The notes below the pieces were generated by a model. The model saw only the letters and a list, made by a program, of their open reading frames with translations, did no database searches and was not told the origin of the DNA. From Rhizomys pruinosus (taxonomy: Eukaryota; Chordata; Mammalia; Rodentia; Spalacidae): a stretch of 64,000 nt of DNA. Each line of letters opens with the position of its first letter. Position 1 is the first letter of the stretch. Below are positions 22,677 through 33,750 of the stretch, piece after piece. The translations under genes were made by a program, and so were the position numbers. Where the stretch lies: contig VZQC01000355.1 of the NCBI GenBank assembly GCA_009823505.1, positions 1 to 64,000 of the forward strand. The letters are read 5' to 3'.

Positions 22677-24282
22677 GTATGTGCTGATGTGTCCTGTCAT
22701 AAAATGAGCTTTAGTGACCTGAAAAAGTGGTCCCATTAGTATGAACATTATTGGTACTTTGTGTGTTTCTTATAAATTTGCTTTGTCCTCTTTAAAATAT
22801 TCTATATCAAAATAATTCCCTTTGGTTGTGTTCTATTGATTTATTGATTGACTCCTTATCCTAACTTCTTCTGGGCCTCTATAAAATGTTCCTGCAACTG
22901 TTGAGTGCAACTGAGGTCATGTATATTCCATCTGTTTTCCTAATTTATATGAGATAATAAATGACTGATGAGCCCAAGAATTGAATCTCAGAATTATTTA
23001 ACTGCTTTTTTGGGAACTTGACAGGATAGATGCTGACATCTCTTTTCTGTGCATTATTTTCATATTAGTCAATTTTAGTTACTATAGAACTATATTTATA
23101 AAGGTGTGTGTATGATACATATATAAATCCCAAGTCCATGTCTTAAGTCAGCTCAGTTGCTTTGGACCTATAGTCAGCCCTGTTCACACTTAAGATTTTA
23201 CTAACTTCTAGACTCAAATATGCTCACAGTAGAAAAAAAGATACCACATGTAAGAGATGAGATGGAAAATCTATCTAAAACAGATTTAAAAGCTTAATAG
23301 CATAGCAAGCTAAGTAAACCATCTCCTTCATCTCAGACTTTCCTGGAGACATTACTGAATGCAGTGATGATTCACAACAATAACCCTGTGAACCATCTAG
23401 AAAAATTAAAATCAACCATTGATTTTTCTGAGATAAAGGATGCAACAAAGTGGTATATGGAAAAGGTCAGAGATGATTTCAGATTACATTTTGTGCAAAG
23501 CTGAGAGGATTCAATCATAACTACAGTCAGCACTTTACTTTCCACAGATATTATCCAAAACAGAGACAATAGGATTTACATAATTGGCAGGTCATTTCTT
23601 ATTAAAAATCTGCCCTATGCTGGATCATGGATACTGACATCACAAGACTCTCTACCCTCACAGAACATGAAGTCTATCAGTGGAGAAAGACATTGCACAG
23701 TTGAAGACTCTATATTTGAGATGAAGAAATAGCTATGTACTCGGATAACTACTTTAAAATCTAAAACATAAAGTATTATGATTGTTTCTAAAGAGGACCC
23801 AGCCTCCTCTGTGAACTCATGAATACCCTTAATGACCAGAACCAGAATGGATCGGACAACCTTACCTTCCTGCTTTCCCTCTGTTACTCTCTTTACATAA
23901 CTTCTTTTATGCCAACACGGACTCTAGGGTGAAATATACATCCTCCCTCTCCTGCCTTTCTTTTACTTTCAGAAACAATGGTATGGTTGGCAGTTCATAT
24001 AGTTCTTTATAAAGTATCTCTGTCTCCATAAAATCTCAATAATAAGGTCACCTAAACAAGACCTACATAATGAGAGCACCAGTTCACGTGCTAATGTGAA
24101 TGGGGAAATTTCACAAAGTTCCACTCCTGGATGAAGAGCTATAGGCAGTCAGTATCTGCTGAGAGGGAAAGAGTCAATCTTTTCTCCATGATAGCTTATC
24201 CATTCCCAAGTGATCAGCCCTAAACACATGTGCATAAGAACAACTCTAAATGGGCTCAGTGCGTTATATGTATATGTGTATG
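22677..24282. other. Start of INTS9 intron 2, no recognised element
   Basis: The donor GTATGT is followed by AT-rich unique intron. I see no repeat or exon here. Confidence 0.6.
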
Positions 24283-24420
24283 TGGATAGATGGATGGGTG
24301 GGTGGGTGGCTGGATGGATGATGAGTGATGGATGATGGTAGGTGAGTGGGTGGATGGACAGATGGATGGATGGATGGATGGATGGATGGATGGATGGATG
24401 GATGGATGGATGGATGGAAG
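24283..24420 (+). repeat. (GGAT)n microsatellite
   Basis: GGAT/GGGT tetranucleotides, perfect GGAT from about 24361 to 24416. Confidence 0.97.
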
Positions 24421-25622
24421 AATGAGTAGATGGATATGGTAGGTGGCTGGGATCTGGCTGGGATAGGGGTGGGTGGGGTGGAGTTGGTTGGATGGGAGGA
24501 AAATGAAATGATGAGTCGCATGGTTGATGGTAGGTGGTGATAGGATGGCGGGATGGATGAGATCGGCTGCTGCGTGGATGGATGGTTGGTAAGGTAGTTA
24601 TATGGGTGGGTCGGTGGGTGCCTGGGCTGGCTGGAGCTGGAGTCGCTGTTGGTGTGGCTCGCTGGGTCCGTGGGTGGGTGGCTCGCTGCTCCCGATCGCA
24701 CCTAGGTGCAGGGGTCGTGCGTGGACCTGGCGTGCGTGCTGGTGTTGTAGGGCGGACCTCGCTGGATGGGATCAGAGTGCCATGGGTGGTTGGCTGGCTG
24801 GGCGGCATGCTCGCTGGCTGCTGCTGCGTTCTCGTGTCTGTGGGTGGTCCGTGGGGACGCTGGTCGCTCCTGGGTGGGTGGCCCTAGCTCTGCTGGGTGG
24901 GATGAGGGACCTGGCTGGCTGCTGGCGGCTTGGATGGATGGGCTCGGATTCGGCATGCGCGATGCTGGCTGCTGCAGTGTATGGATGCTGGGTGGGGGCA
25001 GTGGTGCGGTGGGTCGCTTCTGCGGTGCGTGGGTAGCGCATGCATCCACTGCTCGGTGGGAGGTGGCGGCGGAGTGCGTCGAGCTCGCTCGTGGTTAGTG
25101 CGTGGGTCGACGGGTCGGCATGCTGGGTGGTGGGCCTGGGGTCGCTGGCGGGTGGAGTGGGATCGCGTGGGTAGCTGCCTCGGACGGGTTGGGTCGACTG
25201 AGCGTCAGCCGCTCGGTGTGGGTAGGGTCGCTGGGATCGCTGCATCGGATGGCGGGGCTGGTGGGTGGTCTGGCTGGGCATGGCTCTGGCCTCCTGGCTG
25301 GATGAAGGCTGAGCACTGGCTGGCATGGCTGGCTGCCGGGGATGGGTCCTGGGTCGCTGACGCGGTCGGTGGGTCGCTGGCTCTCGGGACCAGTATGGGT
25401 GGCTGGGGTGGGTGGGTCGCTGGCTGGCCTGCTCCTCCTGCTGGCTGCTGGGTAGGGTCGATCACTGGGTGGTGGGTGCTGGGCTGAGCTGCTGCTATGG
25501 TGGGCTGAGTCAGTGCGGGGGTGGGTCGATGGGCTTGGAGGTGAGGGAGGGCGGGGTGCTCGCATGGCTGTACTAGGGACGTGACGATCGCGATGGGCTG
25601 GCTGGGTCGCGCTCAGCCGCCT
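24421..25622 (+). repeat. GC-rich degenerate tetranucleotide array
   Basis: Continues the four-base rhythm of the GGAT tract but with steps GGGT, GGCT, CGCT, GCTG and TCGC, giving high GC and many CpG sites (for example 25040-25230). Long frames stay open on both strands (up to 185 codons) but consist of Gly/Trp/Ala or Pro/Ser/His/Arg low-complexity sequence that follows the repeat. I find no splice borders, conserved domain or promoter signature that would make it an exon or a genuine CpG-island promoter. The array stops abruptly at about 25622. Confidence 0.85.
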
Positions 25623-25860
25623 TAATGTCCATCTATCCTCATCTCTCTCTACTCTATCTATGTACCCCTCCTTCTCGGCCGCCCATTAACTTCCCCACGT
25701 CGTCGCCGTCTCCCCCCCGCTCCCATCCCCTTATCCTGCTTTGTCATTGTACCTTATTATTATATATTACTTCATATATACATATCATTATCTTTCTTAT
25801 TATTATACCACCTCATATATACATACTTATTCATTATCATTCTTTTCCACTAAAAATGTT
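25623..25860. repeat. Pyrimidine-rich then AT-rich low-complexity tract
   Basis: Immediately after the G/T-rich array the strand turns C/T-rich (CATCTATCCTCATCTCTCTC, TCTCCCCCCCGCTCCCATCC), then becomes a TATTAT/CATATATACATA-rich stretch containing two similar copies of ACCTTATTATTATATATTAC-like sequence at about 25750 and 25800. Confidence 0.75.
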
Positions 25861-25884
25861 TTGTAAGGACTGGGAATTTGTTTT

Positions 25885-25965
25885 CCACTGTGTTCCCAGT
25901 TGTTAGAACAGTTCCTGGCATACAAAGGCTGCTTAGTAAACTTGGGCTTCATGAATAAGTCAGTG
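25885..25965 (+). mobile_element. MIR/L2-type fragment
   Basis: CAGTTCCTGGCATACAAAGG, GCTGCTTAGTAAACTT and TTCATGAATAAG resemble the conserved 3-prime end shared by L2/MIR elements. Confidence 0.5.
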
Positions 25966-26129
25966 TCCTCCTTGGTCCCATCCTGCCTTACCTTCTCAGT
26001 CTTTTAGCCATTAGTATTAATTATACTATTAAATTTTCATTGTTCATTATTGTATTTTTTATTTATTGAAGGCTTTGGTGGGGATGTGGAGAGTGTGGGT
26101 GTGGGTATGGGTGTGTGTCTATATCTGTG

Positions 26130-26310
26130 TCTGTGGTATTGAGGATCAAATCCAGGGTCTTACATGGGCTAAACAAGCAGTTACTGAGCTGCATCAGGCA
26201 GAGAGTCTCACTGTAGGTTTTCTGTAGCCCAGACTTGCCTCAAACTCAAAATCCTCCTAGCTCCCTCCCTAGTGCTAGGATTATAGGTGTCCAGCATCAG
26301 ATCCAGCTGC
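26130..26310 (-). mobile_element. Old B4-like SINE
   Basis: TGAGGATCAAATCCAGGGTC, CAGTTACTGAGCTGCAT (ID-like head in reverse), then GAGTCTCACTGTAGG, GTAGCCCAGACTTGCC and CTAGTGCTAGGATTATAGG (B1-like body). Confidence 0.65.
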
Positions 26311-26532
26311 AGGATTAAGTCCTGATCTGTGTATCTGCTCGTATATCCCCAGTGCCACCAATTCAGATTTCATTATAAATCACTTTATAAGAAAAAGCAA
26401 GGCGAATGTGCAGTCCAGGATCTCATTCAGATCTCATGCTGTATTTAGTTGTCCTATTTCGAGTCTCCTTTAATCTGGAAGTTTCTTAATCTGTTTTTAT
26501 GACCTTGACACTTTCAGAAATACAGGTCAATG

Positions 26533-29088
26533 GTTTTATATAAAGTATTTTTAATTCGTGTGTGTTTGATGTTTCCCAGGATTATGTCAGGATTATTTCT
26601 ATATTATCAGAGGACACATTCCATTTTACCCCAAATCATCATTTAGTAATACAAATCTGATCTTGTCTAGCACTTGTTCAATCTCTCAGTGATTTGCTTT
26701 ATTGCTCTTAGGATAAACGCCAAATTCATCTTGATGTATTTAGGTTTATTCACTCTACTCTTGGCTTTTAGGGTTTCCAAAAATCTTGTGTCCTGCCTCA
26801 GAGCATTGTGTCTTCAGCCTGGAAGGCTCTTGACTTCCTCTGGGTCCTACCTTCCCTCTCAGCCTTCTCAGGAAGAAGTCTCTTTCAGATTAGTTTTAGG
26901 ATGTATAGGTGGCATTAGCTGCATGAGGAGCTGGAGAGAATGTGAGGGGCTTAAATATGCCTACTAGCCTGCCTGGTAGCTGTCTCTCCCCTACGCTCCC
27001 TGTACCTGGCCTCTTGACTCAGTTTTCCTTGGACCCTGATAATGTCCAGACCTCAGCTCAGTCTCTGCCCAGGGAAGTCTTTTGATGCTGCCTAGACTAG
27101 CCTTCTGAATATACCCTACTCATGTGGTTCCTCAGCCTCTTGTTTTTCTGGGTGTTTGATTGTGTTGCCTGCCTCTGCAGAAGGGAAAGCCATTTTGTAC
27201 AGTTTAAGTCACCAGTACCTGCCTGAGTGCTGACACAAAGATTGTTGAGCATGTGAGTGAACCCCTTGGTCTGCACATTAAACCAAATAATAAGCTTTTC
27301 CCTGTTTTCTGCAGTTTGATCATCATAATAAGCTATTATAAATGTTTTGGGGACTTGAGTGCACAGAGCTTAGATCAGGGAAGCACAGAGTACCAGGGCA
27401 CGGGCTAAACAGGCATAACCCACAACCCCACCCCACCCACAACCCCACCCCCACCCCCGCCAACTGGAATTGTCAAGGGAGTGTCCAAGTGGTTTCTTTG
27501 GAGAACCTTCAGAACAGAAAGGGAAGAGTGAGTTAGACTTCCAATAGAAAGCCTAAAATTTAGACAAGTCAACACTTCATAAGCAAGGATAAAAACAAAG
27601 CAATTAAAAAAAAAAAAAGACATCTGAAGGAGGCAAGCAAGCAAGCCTTCAACACAGTTAAGGAGGCATTGGGATTTCATTGGAATACAGGCAAAGGAAA
27701 TCACATGCAGGGGACAACGAAGAAGGAGACAACATGGGAAACGTACAGATAATTCCACACCGAGCTCTACCAACCCTGTGGGAATTCCTACAGTGGGATC
27801 CCCCTGGGGATGCCCAGACACAGATATTAGAGGAACAAATTGTGGGCAACATAATAAAGAAATAATATAAAGACAATCAAAAGAACTAAGAAAAGAGAAG
27901 AAAAAAAAAAAAAAAAAAAAAAAAAGAATAAAAAAAAATATAAAAAAAAAAAAAACCAAAAAAAATCCCATGTTGAAAAAGAAAGGAAACCAACCAGAGA
28001 AAGCAAGAACTACAGGAAGATATTAACTCCGAAATAGATGTAAGTACTAAAGAAATCAGAATAGAAATGAAAAGGAAATCAAACACTCATCCAATAAGAG
28101 GAAAATTGGGAAAAAAGCCTCAGAAGTAAATGGAGGAGAGCAGAACAAAGAATATCAGACCTGGAAGATAACACAGAACAACTAAAAACATCAAGTAAAG
28201 AATATAAAAATTAAAAATACCAAAAGTGAACAACAAGGAACTGTGGGACCTATGAAAAGATCAAACCTCTGATCATAGGAATAGAGGAGAGGAGAGAATC
28301 CTAAGAGATATTGTATTGATCAGATCTCCACAGAATAATAGATGAAACTTCCCAAACTAAAAAAGACAAAGCAATAAAACTAGAAAGACACTAGAACTCC
28401 AACAGATAAAAGAATCAGAAAAGAAACTCTCCGGCCATATATAGTAAAACACTAGATGCCCAAAACAAAGACAAAATCTGAAAGCCACAAGAGAAAAAAA
28501 CAAGTGACCTATAAGAAACCTATCAGAATTACAGCTGACTTCTCAGTGCAAATATGAAAGCAAGAAAACGTAGAGCAAGCATTCCCAGTGTTAAAGGACA
28601 ATAGATGCCAATGCAGTTATTATACCCAGCAAAAATGTCGATTATAGTTGAAGGAGAGAGAAAATTTCCAGGACATAACAAGTGTAAAGAAAATACATGT
28701 CCGGAAAACCACCCACTTCAGAGAATACTTGAAGTATTCAAAGGATAGAAGAAAGGAGCAACTACCCCCAGGCACCTAGAAAGAGAAATTAATAAAATGT
28801 TAACTGCTGCAGAAATGAAAACCTAACCAAAAATGCAAAGGATAATAAGGTGAAAGGAGCAACACACATACTATCAGTTATAACCTTAAATATTAATGGA
28901 CCAAACCCCCAATCAAAAGACATAGACTGGGAATTGATTAGGAAACAGAACCCATCTATATCGGTTACAAGAAACACATCTTACCTTCAAGGATAGCACC
29001 ACCTTAAAGTGAAAGGGTGGAAAAAATATTCAGCAACAGGTGTTGCTATTTTAATATCAGACAAAATAGAGTTAAAAGTAAAAGAAAT
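26533..29088 (+). repeat. Copy A of a 2.6-kb duplicated block ending at the N
   Basis: Runs from TATAAAGTATTTTTAATTC (26538) to AAAGTAAAAGAAAT (29088), directly before the N. It contains an L2-like stretch (about 26800-27250), then an L1 5-prime part from about 27345: 5-prime UTR, an ORF1-type region and the first codons of ORF2 (CCTTAAATATTAATGGACC, CAATCAAAAGACATAGACTG). It matches copy B throughout but with very many single-base insertions and deletions. No frame survives. See the finding on false duplication. Confidence 0.9.
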
Positions 29089-29089
29089 N
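29089..29089. other. Single ambiguous base (N), probable assembly join
   Basis: The only N in the window. It sits exactly between the end of copy A and the start of copy B. Confidence 0.9.
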
Positions 29090-31800
29090 TTATTATTTAA
29101 AGTATTTTTAATTCCGTGTGTGTTTTGTTATTGTTTTCCCGGATTATGTCAGTTGGATTTATCTTTTTTCTATTTTATTTTAATTCATGATGGTTACACA
29201 TTTTTCCCATTTTTACCTTCTTCCAATCATATCATTTAGTTTTTTATTCTTACATAAATCTGAATCTTTGGTCTTATGGCACTTGTTTTCTAATTCTCTC
29301 TTTTCTATGTGATTTGCTTTGTATTGTTCTCTTTACTATGTGTTCATTATTAATTCCAGTCGATTTTCATTATAATTTTACTTTTTCTGATTTGTTTATT
29401 TTAGGTTTATTCACTCTTACCTCTTTTTGGCTTTTATGGGTTTTCAAAAATCTTTGTGTCGCTGTCCCTCAGAGCATTGTGTCTTCATGCCTTGGAAGGC
29501 TCTGTTTACTTCCTCTGGTCCTACCTTCCCTCTCAGCCTTCTCAGGAAGAAGTCTCTTTCAGATTAGTTTTAGGATGTATAGGTGGCATTAGCTGCATGA
29601 GAGCTGGAGAGATATGTGAGGGCTTAAATATCTTACTAGCCTGCCTGGTAGCTGTCTGCTCCCCTTACGCCTCCCCGTACTGGCCTCGTTGACTTCAGTT
29701 TTCCTTGGACCCTGATAATGTCCAGACCTCAGCTCAGTCCTCTGCCCAGGGAAGTCTTTTTGATGCTGCCTAGACTAGCCTTCTGAGATACCCCTACTCA
29801 TGTGGTTCCTCAGCCTCTTGTTTTTCTGGTGTTTGATTGGTGTGCTGCCTCTGCAGAAGGGAAAGCCATTTTGTACAGTTTAAGTCACCAGTACCTGCCT
29901 GAGTGCTGACACAAAGATTGTTGAGCATGTGAGTGAACCCCTTGGTCTGCACATTAAACCAAATAATAAGCTTTTCCCTGTTTTCTGCAGTTTGATCATC
30001 ATAATAAGCTATTATAAATGTTTTGGGGACTTGAGTGCACAGAGCTTAGATCAGGGGAGAGAGCACAGAGTACCACATGGGCTAAACAGGCATAACCCAC
30101 AAACCCCACCCCACCCCACAACCCCACCCCCACCCCCGCAACTGGAATTGTCAAGGGAGTGTCCAAGTGGTTCTTTTGAGAACCTTCAGAAAGAAAGGGA
30201 GAGTTGAGTTAGACTTCCAATAGAAAGCCTAAAATTTAGACAAGTCAACACTTCATAAGCAAGGATAAAAACAAAAGCATTAAAAAAAAAAAAAGGCATC
30301 TGAAGGAGGCAAGCAAAGCAAGCCTTCAAAGCAGTTGAAGAGAGGCATTTGGATTTCATTGGAATACAGGAAAAAGGGAAACCCACATGCCAGGGACACG
30401 AAGAAGGGACAACATGGGAAAGTACAGGATATTCCACACCGAGCCTACCAACCCTGTGGGAGATTCCTACAGTGGATCCCCCTGGGATTGCCCAGGACAC
30501 AGATATTAGAGGAACAATTGTGGGGCATACTGGAAGAAATAAAAGACTATAAAGAACAAGTCAGAGAACTAAGATAAGAGAATGAAAAACTCAAGAGGAC
30601 TAGAGAGAGAGAGAATGAAAAACTCCGGAAGGAAGTGAAACACTGAAAAGATCCCATGTTGAAAAAGAAAAGGAAACCAACCAGTGAAGCAAAGAGCTAC
30701 AGGAAGAGATTAAGCTCCAAAAGGAAGTGGAATACTAAAGAAATCAGAAAGAGGAAATGAAAAGGAATTCAAACACTCATCCAATGAAAGAGGAAAGAAT
30801 GGGAAAAAAGCCTCAGAAGTAGAATGGAGGGAGCAGAACAAAGAATATCAGACCTGGAAGATAACACCAGAACAACTAAAAACCTCAAGTAAAGATTATG
30901 AAAAAATTAAAAATACACAAAATGTAAAACCAGGAACTGTGGGACCTATGAAAAGATCAAACCTCCTGATCATAGGATAGAGGAAGGAGAAGAATCCTAA
31001 GAGAATGGTATTGATCAGATCTTCAACAGAATAATAGATGAAACTTCCCCAACCTAAAAAAGACAAAGCAATATAAATACTAGAAGCACATAGAACTCCA
31101 AACAGAGAAAAGATCAGAAAAGAAACTCTCCATGCCATATCATAGTTAAAACACTAGATGCCAAAACAAGAAAAATCTGAAAGCCACAAGAGAAAAACAA
31201 CAAGTGACCTATAAGGGAAACCTATCAGAATTACAGCTGACTTCTCAGTGCAAACTATGAAAGCAAGAAGAACGTAGAGCAAAGCATTCCCAGTGTTAAA
31301 GGACAATAGATGCCAATGCAGGTTATTATACCCAGCAAAAATGTCGATTATAGTTGAAGGAGAGAGAAAAATTTTCCAGGACATAAACAAGATGAAAGAA
31401 TACATGTCCGGAAAACCACCCCTTCAGAGAATACTTGAAGTAATTCAAAGGATAGAAGAAAGGAGCAACTACCCCCAGGCACCTAGAAAGAGAAATTAAT
31501 AAAAGTGTAACTGCAGAAATGAAAACCTAGACCAAAAATGCAAATGGATAATAAGGTGAAAGGAAGCAACACACATATTCAGTTATAACCTTAAATATTT
31601 AATGGACCAAACCCCCAATCAAAAGACATAGACTGGGAGATTGGATTAGGAAACAGAACCCATCTATATGCGTTCAAGAAACACATCTTCCTAAGGATAG
31701 GCACCCACCTTAAAGTGAAAGGGTGGAAAAAATATTCAGCAACAGGTGTTTTGCTATTTTAATATCAATCAGACAAAATAGAGTTCAAAGTAAAAGAAAT
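29090..31800 (+). repeat. Copy B of the duplicated block (L2-like sequence and L1 5-prime part)
   Basis: Starts TTATTTAAAGTATTTTTAATTC and ends at AAAGTAAAAGAAAT (31800), the same last bases as copy A, then continues into CAGAAGAGACAAAGAAGGCC, normal ORF2 endonuclease-coding sequence. The first about 450 bases carry many extra T and other inserted bases relative to copy A, as in uncorrected long reads. L1 sequence begins near 30020. Small open pieces such as 30335-30577 are broken ORF1-type frames. Confidence 0.9.
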
Positions 31801-31827
31801 CAGAAGAGACAAAGAAGGCCATTACAT

Positions 31828-31907
31828 TTTTTTAAATTTTATTTATTTTTGTATGTGTATGAATGTACTGCCTGCATGTAGGTTTGTGCACCCATGTCGT
31901 GCAATGC
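31828..31907 (-). mobile_element. Truncated B2 SINE at an L1 deletion junction
   Basis: Reverse B2 tail (TTTTGTATGTGTATGAATG to GTCGTGCAATGCC). It stops abruptly where the L1 resumes about 3 kb further along ORF2, so it marks a deletion that removed the rest of the B2 and the reverse transcriptase part of ORF2. Confidence 0.85.
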
Positions 31908-32673
31908 CCAAACTCTTGTACAGATTTAATGCAATCCCAATTAAAATCCCCAAGAGTTTCTTCATGGGCTTGGAAAAAAAAGTCCTTAATTTCATTTGGA
32001 AAAACAAAAGACCCCGAATAGCCAAAGCAACCCTGAGTGAAAAGAGCAGTACAGAGGAGATCTCTATACCAGACTTCAAACTATACTACAGGGCTATAGT
32101 CATAAAACCAGCCTGGTACTGGCACAAAAACAGACCTGTTGACCAATGGAACAAAACTGAAGGTCAAAACTTGAGCACATACAATTTCAGCCACCTCATA
32201 TTTGATAAGGGGGCCAAGAAGACACAATAGAGGAAAGACAGCATCTTCAGCAAGTGGTGTTGGCAAAACTGGATCACCACTTGTAGAAGAATGAAATTAA
32301 ACCCCTACCTCTCACCCTGTACAAAAGTCAACTCCAGATAGATGAAAGACCTCAATGTGAAACCCCAAACTTTGAAGGCTATAGAAGAAAAAGTTGGCAG
32401 CAGACAACAAGACATAGGCATAGAAAAAGATTTCCTAAATCAGACAGCAGCTGTGCAAGAATTAAGGTCAACAATTGACAAATGGGATCTCATTAAGCCC
32501 AAAAGCTTCTGTACATCAAAAGAAAGAGTCAAGGAAGTGAAGAAAAAACCAACAGAGTGGGAGGAATCCTTCACTGCAGATACATCTGACAAAGCATTGA
32601 TTTCCAGAATATATAAACTACTCAAAAAAACAAAGAAGAAAGAGAACAAATGACCCACTCAAAAGATGGAGCA

Positions 32674-32940
32674 GGGCTGGAGAGATGGCCTAGTGGTTAA
32701 GAGCACCAACTGCTCTTGGCAGAGGAACCGAGTTTGATCCCCAGCACCCACATGGTGGCTGAAAACCGTCTGAAACTCCAATTCCAGGAGAACTCCAGTT
32801 CCAGGGGAATCCGACACCCTCTTCTGACCTCCACGGCATTGCATGACTCAGATGCACAGACCTGCATGCAGACAGTACATTCATACACATAGAGAAAATT
32901 TAAAAAAAAAAAAATTTTTTTTTTAAATCTCTTTGAAAAA
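32674..32940 (+). mobile_element. B2 SINE, young subfamily, inside L1
   Basis: GGGCTGGAGAGATGGCCTAG, the doubled CCAATTCCAGGAG / CCAGTTCCAGGGG, and an A/T-rich tail at 32900-32940. It is flanked by AAAAGATGGAGCA at 32661-32673 and 32941-32953. Confidence 0.95.
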
Positions 32941-33088
32941 AAAAGATGGAGCAAAAAGCTGAACAGAGACTTCACAAGTGAGGCATTTTAGATGGCTGAG
33001 AAACATCTTAAGAAGTGTCGCTAATAATTAAGGACATGCAAATTAAAACCACTTTAAGATATCATCTTATTCCAATAAGACTGGCCAT

Positions 33089-33750
33089 TTGTCAAAAGCT
33101 AGCAGAGCGGTTCGGAGCTGTTGTTCCTTTCTGCATTCTTCTGTGGACCTGCTAGGTAATTTTTGTCCTGAAATTTTTACCTTTAGGATTTGATGATGGC
33201 GACTGCCCCCAAGGTAACAGTGACTCCTCAGGAATCAGTGACTTTTGAGGATGTGGCCGTGTACTTCACTAAGCAGGAATGGGACAGCCTCACACTTGCT
33301 CAGAAGAACCACTACAAGGATGCGATGCTGGAGAACGTTGCACACATGGAGTTTCTCGAGCCATCCACTTCAAAACCAGCTCTGATCACTCAGCTGGAGC
33401 AAGGGGAAGAGCCAGGATTCTCTCAGCCAAAGGGAGCCATGAGCGGTGATGACTGGGAAGAAGGCTTTGCAGGGTACATCACAAAACTGAGAAAGTATGC
33501 TGATCTAGTTGGAAGAATAGTACATGTTATGAAAGCCAACTTTGATTCAAGTCAGCATTTTGGAGACAACAGGAAGAAACCTTAATTCTTGACCTTTAAA
33601 TGCCAGTTTTCAAAGGAAGGAGTAAGTTAAAGATGCTGTTAAATGATGTCAAATGCAATCTCCCTGTTTTGTAGTCTGTAGATTTCTACAGATTTAATGT
33701 TGTTTTGGATCATTAAAGTTGTTTGTTTTGATGCAAAAAAAAAAAAAAAA
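33089..33750 (+). mobile_element. Processed retrocopy (cDNA insertion) carrying a KRAB ORF
   Basis: An intronless transcript copy: about 100 bases of 5-prime UTR, an open frame, a 3-prime UTR with ATTAAA at 33712-33717, and poly(A) at 33735-33750. It is flanked by near-identical target copies AAGACTGGCCAT (33077-33088) and AAGACTGGCTAT (33751-33762); both belong to the interrupted L1, which resumes exactly after the insertion. This is the classic result of L1-mediated retroposition. It is in sense orientation to both the L1 and INTS9. Confidence 0.93.
33193..33585 (+). CDS. KRAB-domain-only protein, intact retrogene ORF (130 aa)
   Basis: An uninterrupted frame of 130 codons. Two ATGs lie in tandem; the second (33196) has the better context (A at -3, G at +4). 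The KRAB A box begins with [18 protein letters not shown] at about residues 16-33 and runs on through MLEN (about residue 50). A KRAB B-like segment [17 protein letters not shown] follows at about residues 63-79. The DV, EW and MLE residues known to matter for TRIM28 (KAP1) binding are present. The usual C2H2 zinc fingers are absent; instead there is a tail of about 45 residues ([20 protein letters not shown]...) that I do not recognise. KRAB proteins are nuclear transcriptional co-repressors; without fingers it could act only through partners. No stop or frameshift has accumulated, although the surrounding L1 is broken, so the copy is either recent or under selection. Whether it is expressed is unknown, and the parent gene was not identified. 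Confidence 0.75.
   Translation: MMATAPKVTVTPQESVTFEDVAVYFTKQEWDSLTLAQKNHYKDAMLENVAHMEFLEPSTSKPALITQLEQGEEPGFSQPKGAMSGDDWEEGFAGYITKLRKYADLVGRIVHVMKANFDSSQHFGDNRKKP

Noticed and set aside
24149..25565. Overlapping frames of 110-219 codons on both strands, suggesting a GC-rich exon or CpG-island gene
   Set aside because: Low-complexity translations of the tetranucleotide array. No splice signals and no conserved residues; the first INTS9 exon cannot be here because exon 2 lies upstream.
31853..32230. 125-codon frame with clear L1 ORF2 similarity as a gene
   Set aside because: Its first part is antisense B2 tail and the rest is a truncated ORF2 fragment; annotated as a mobile element.
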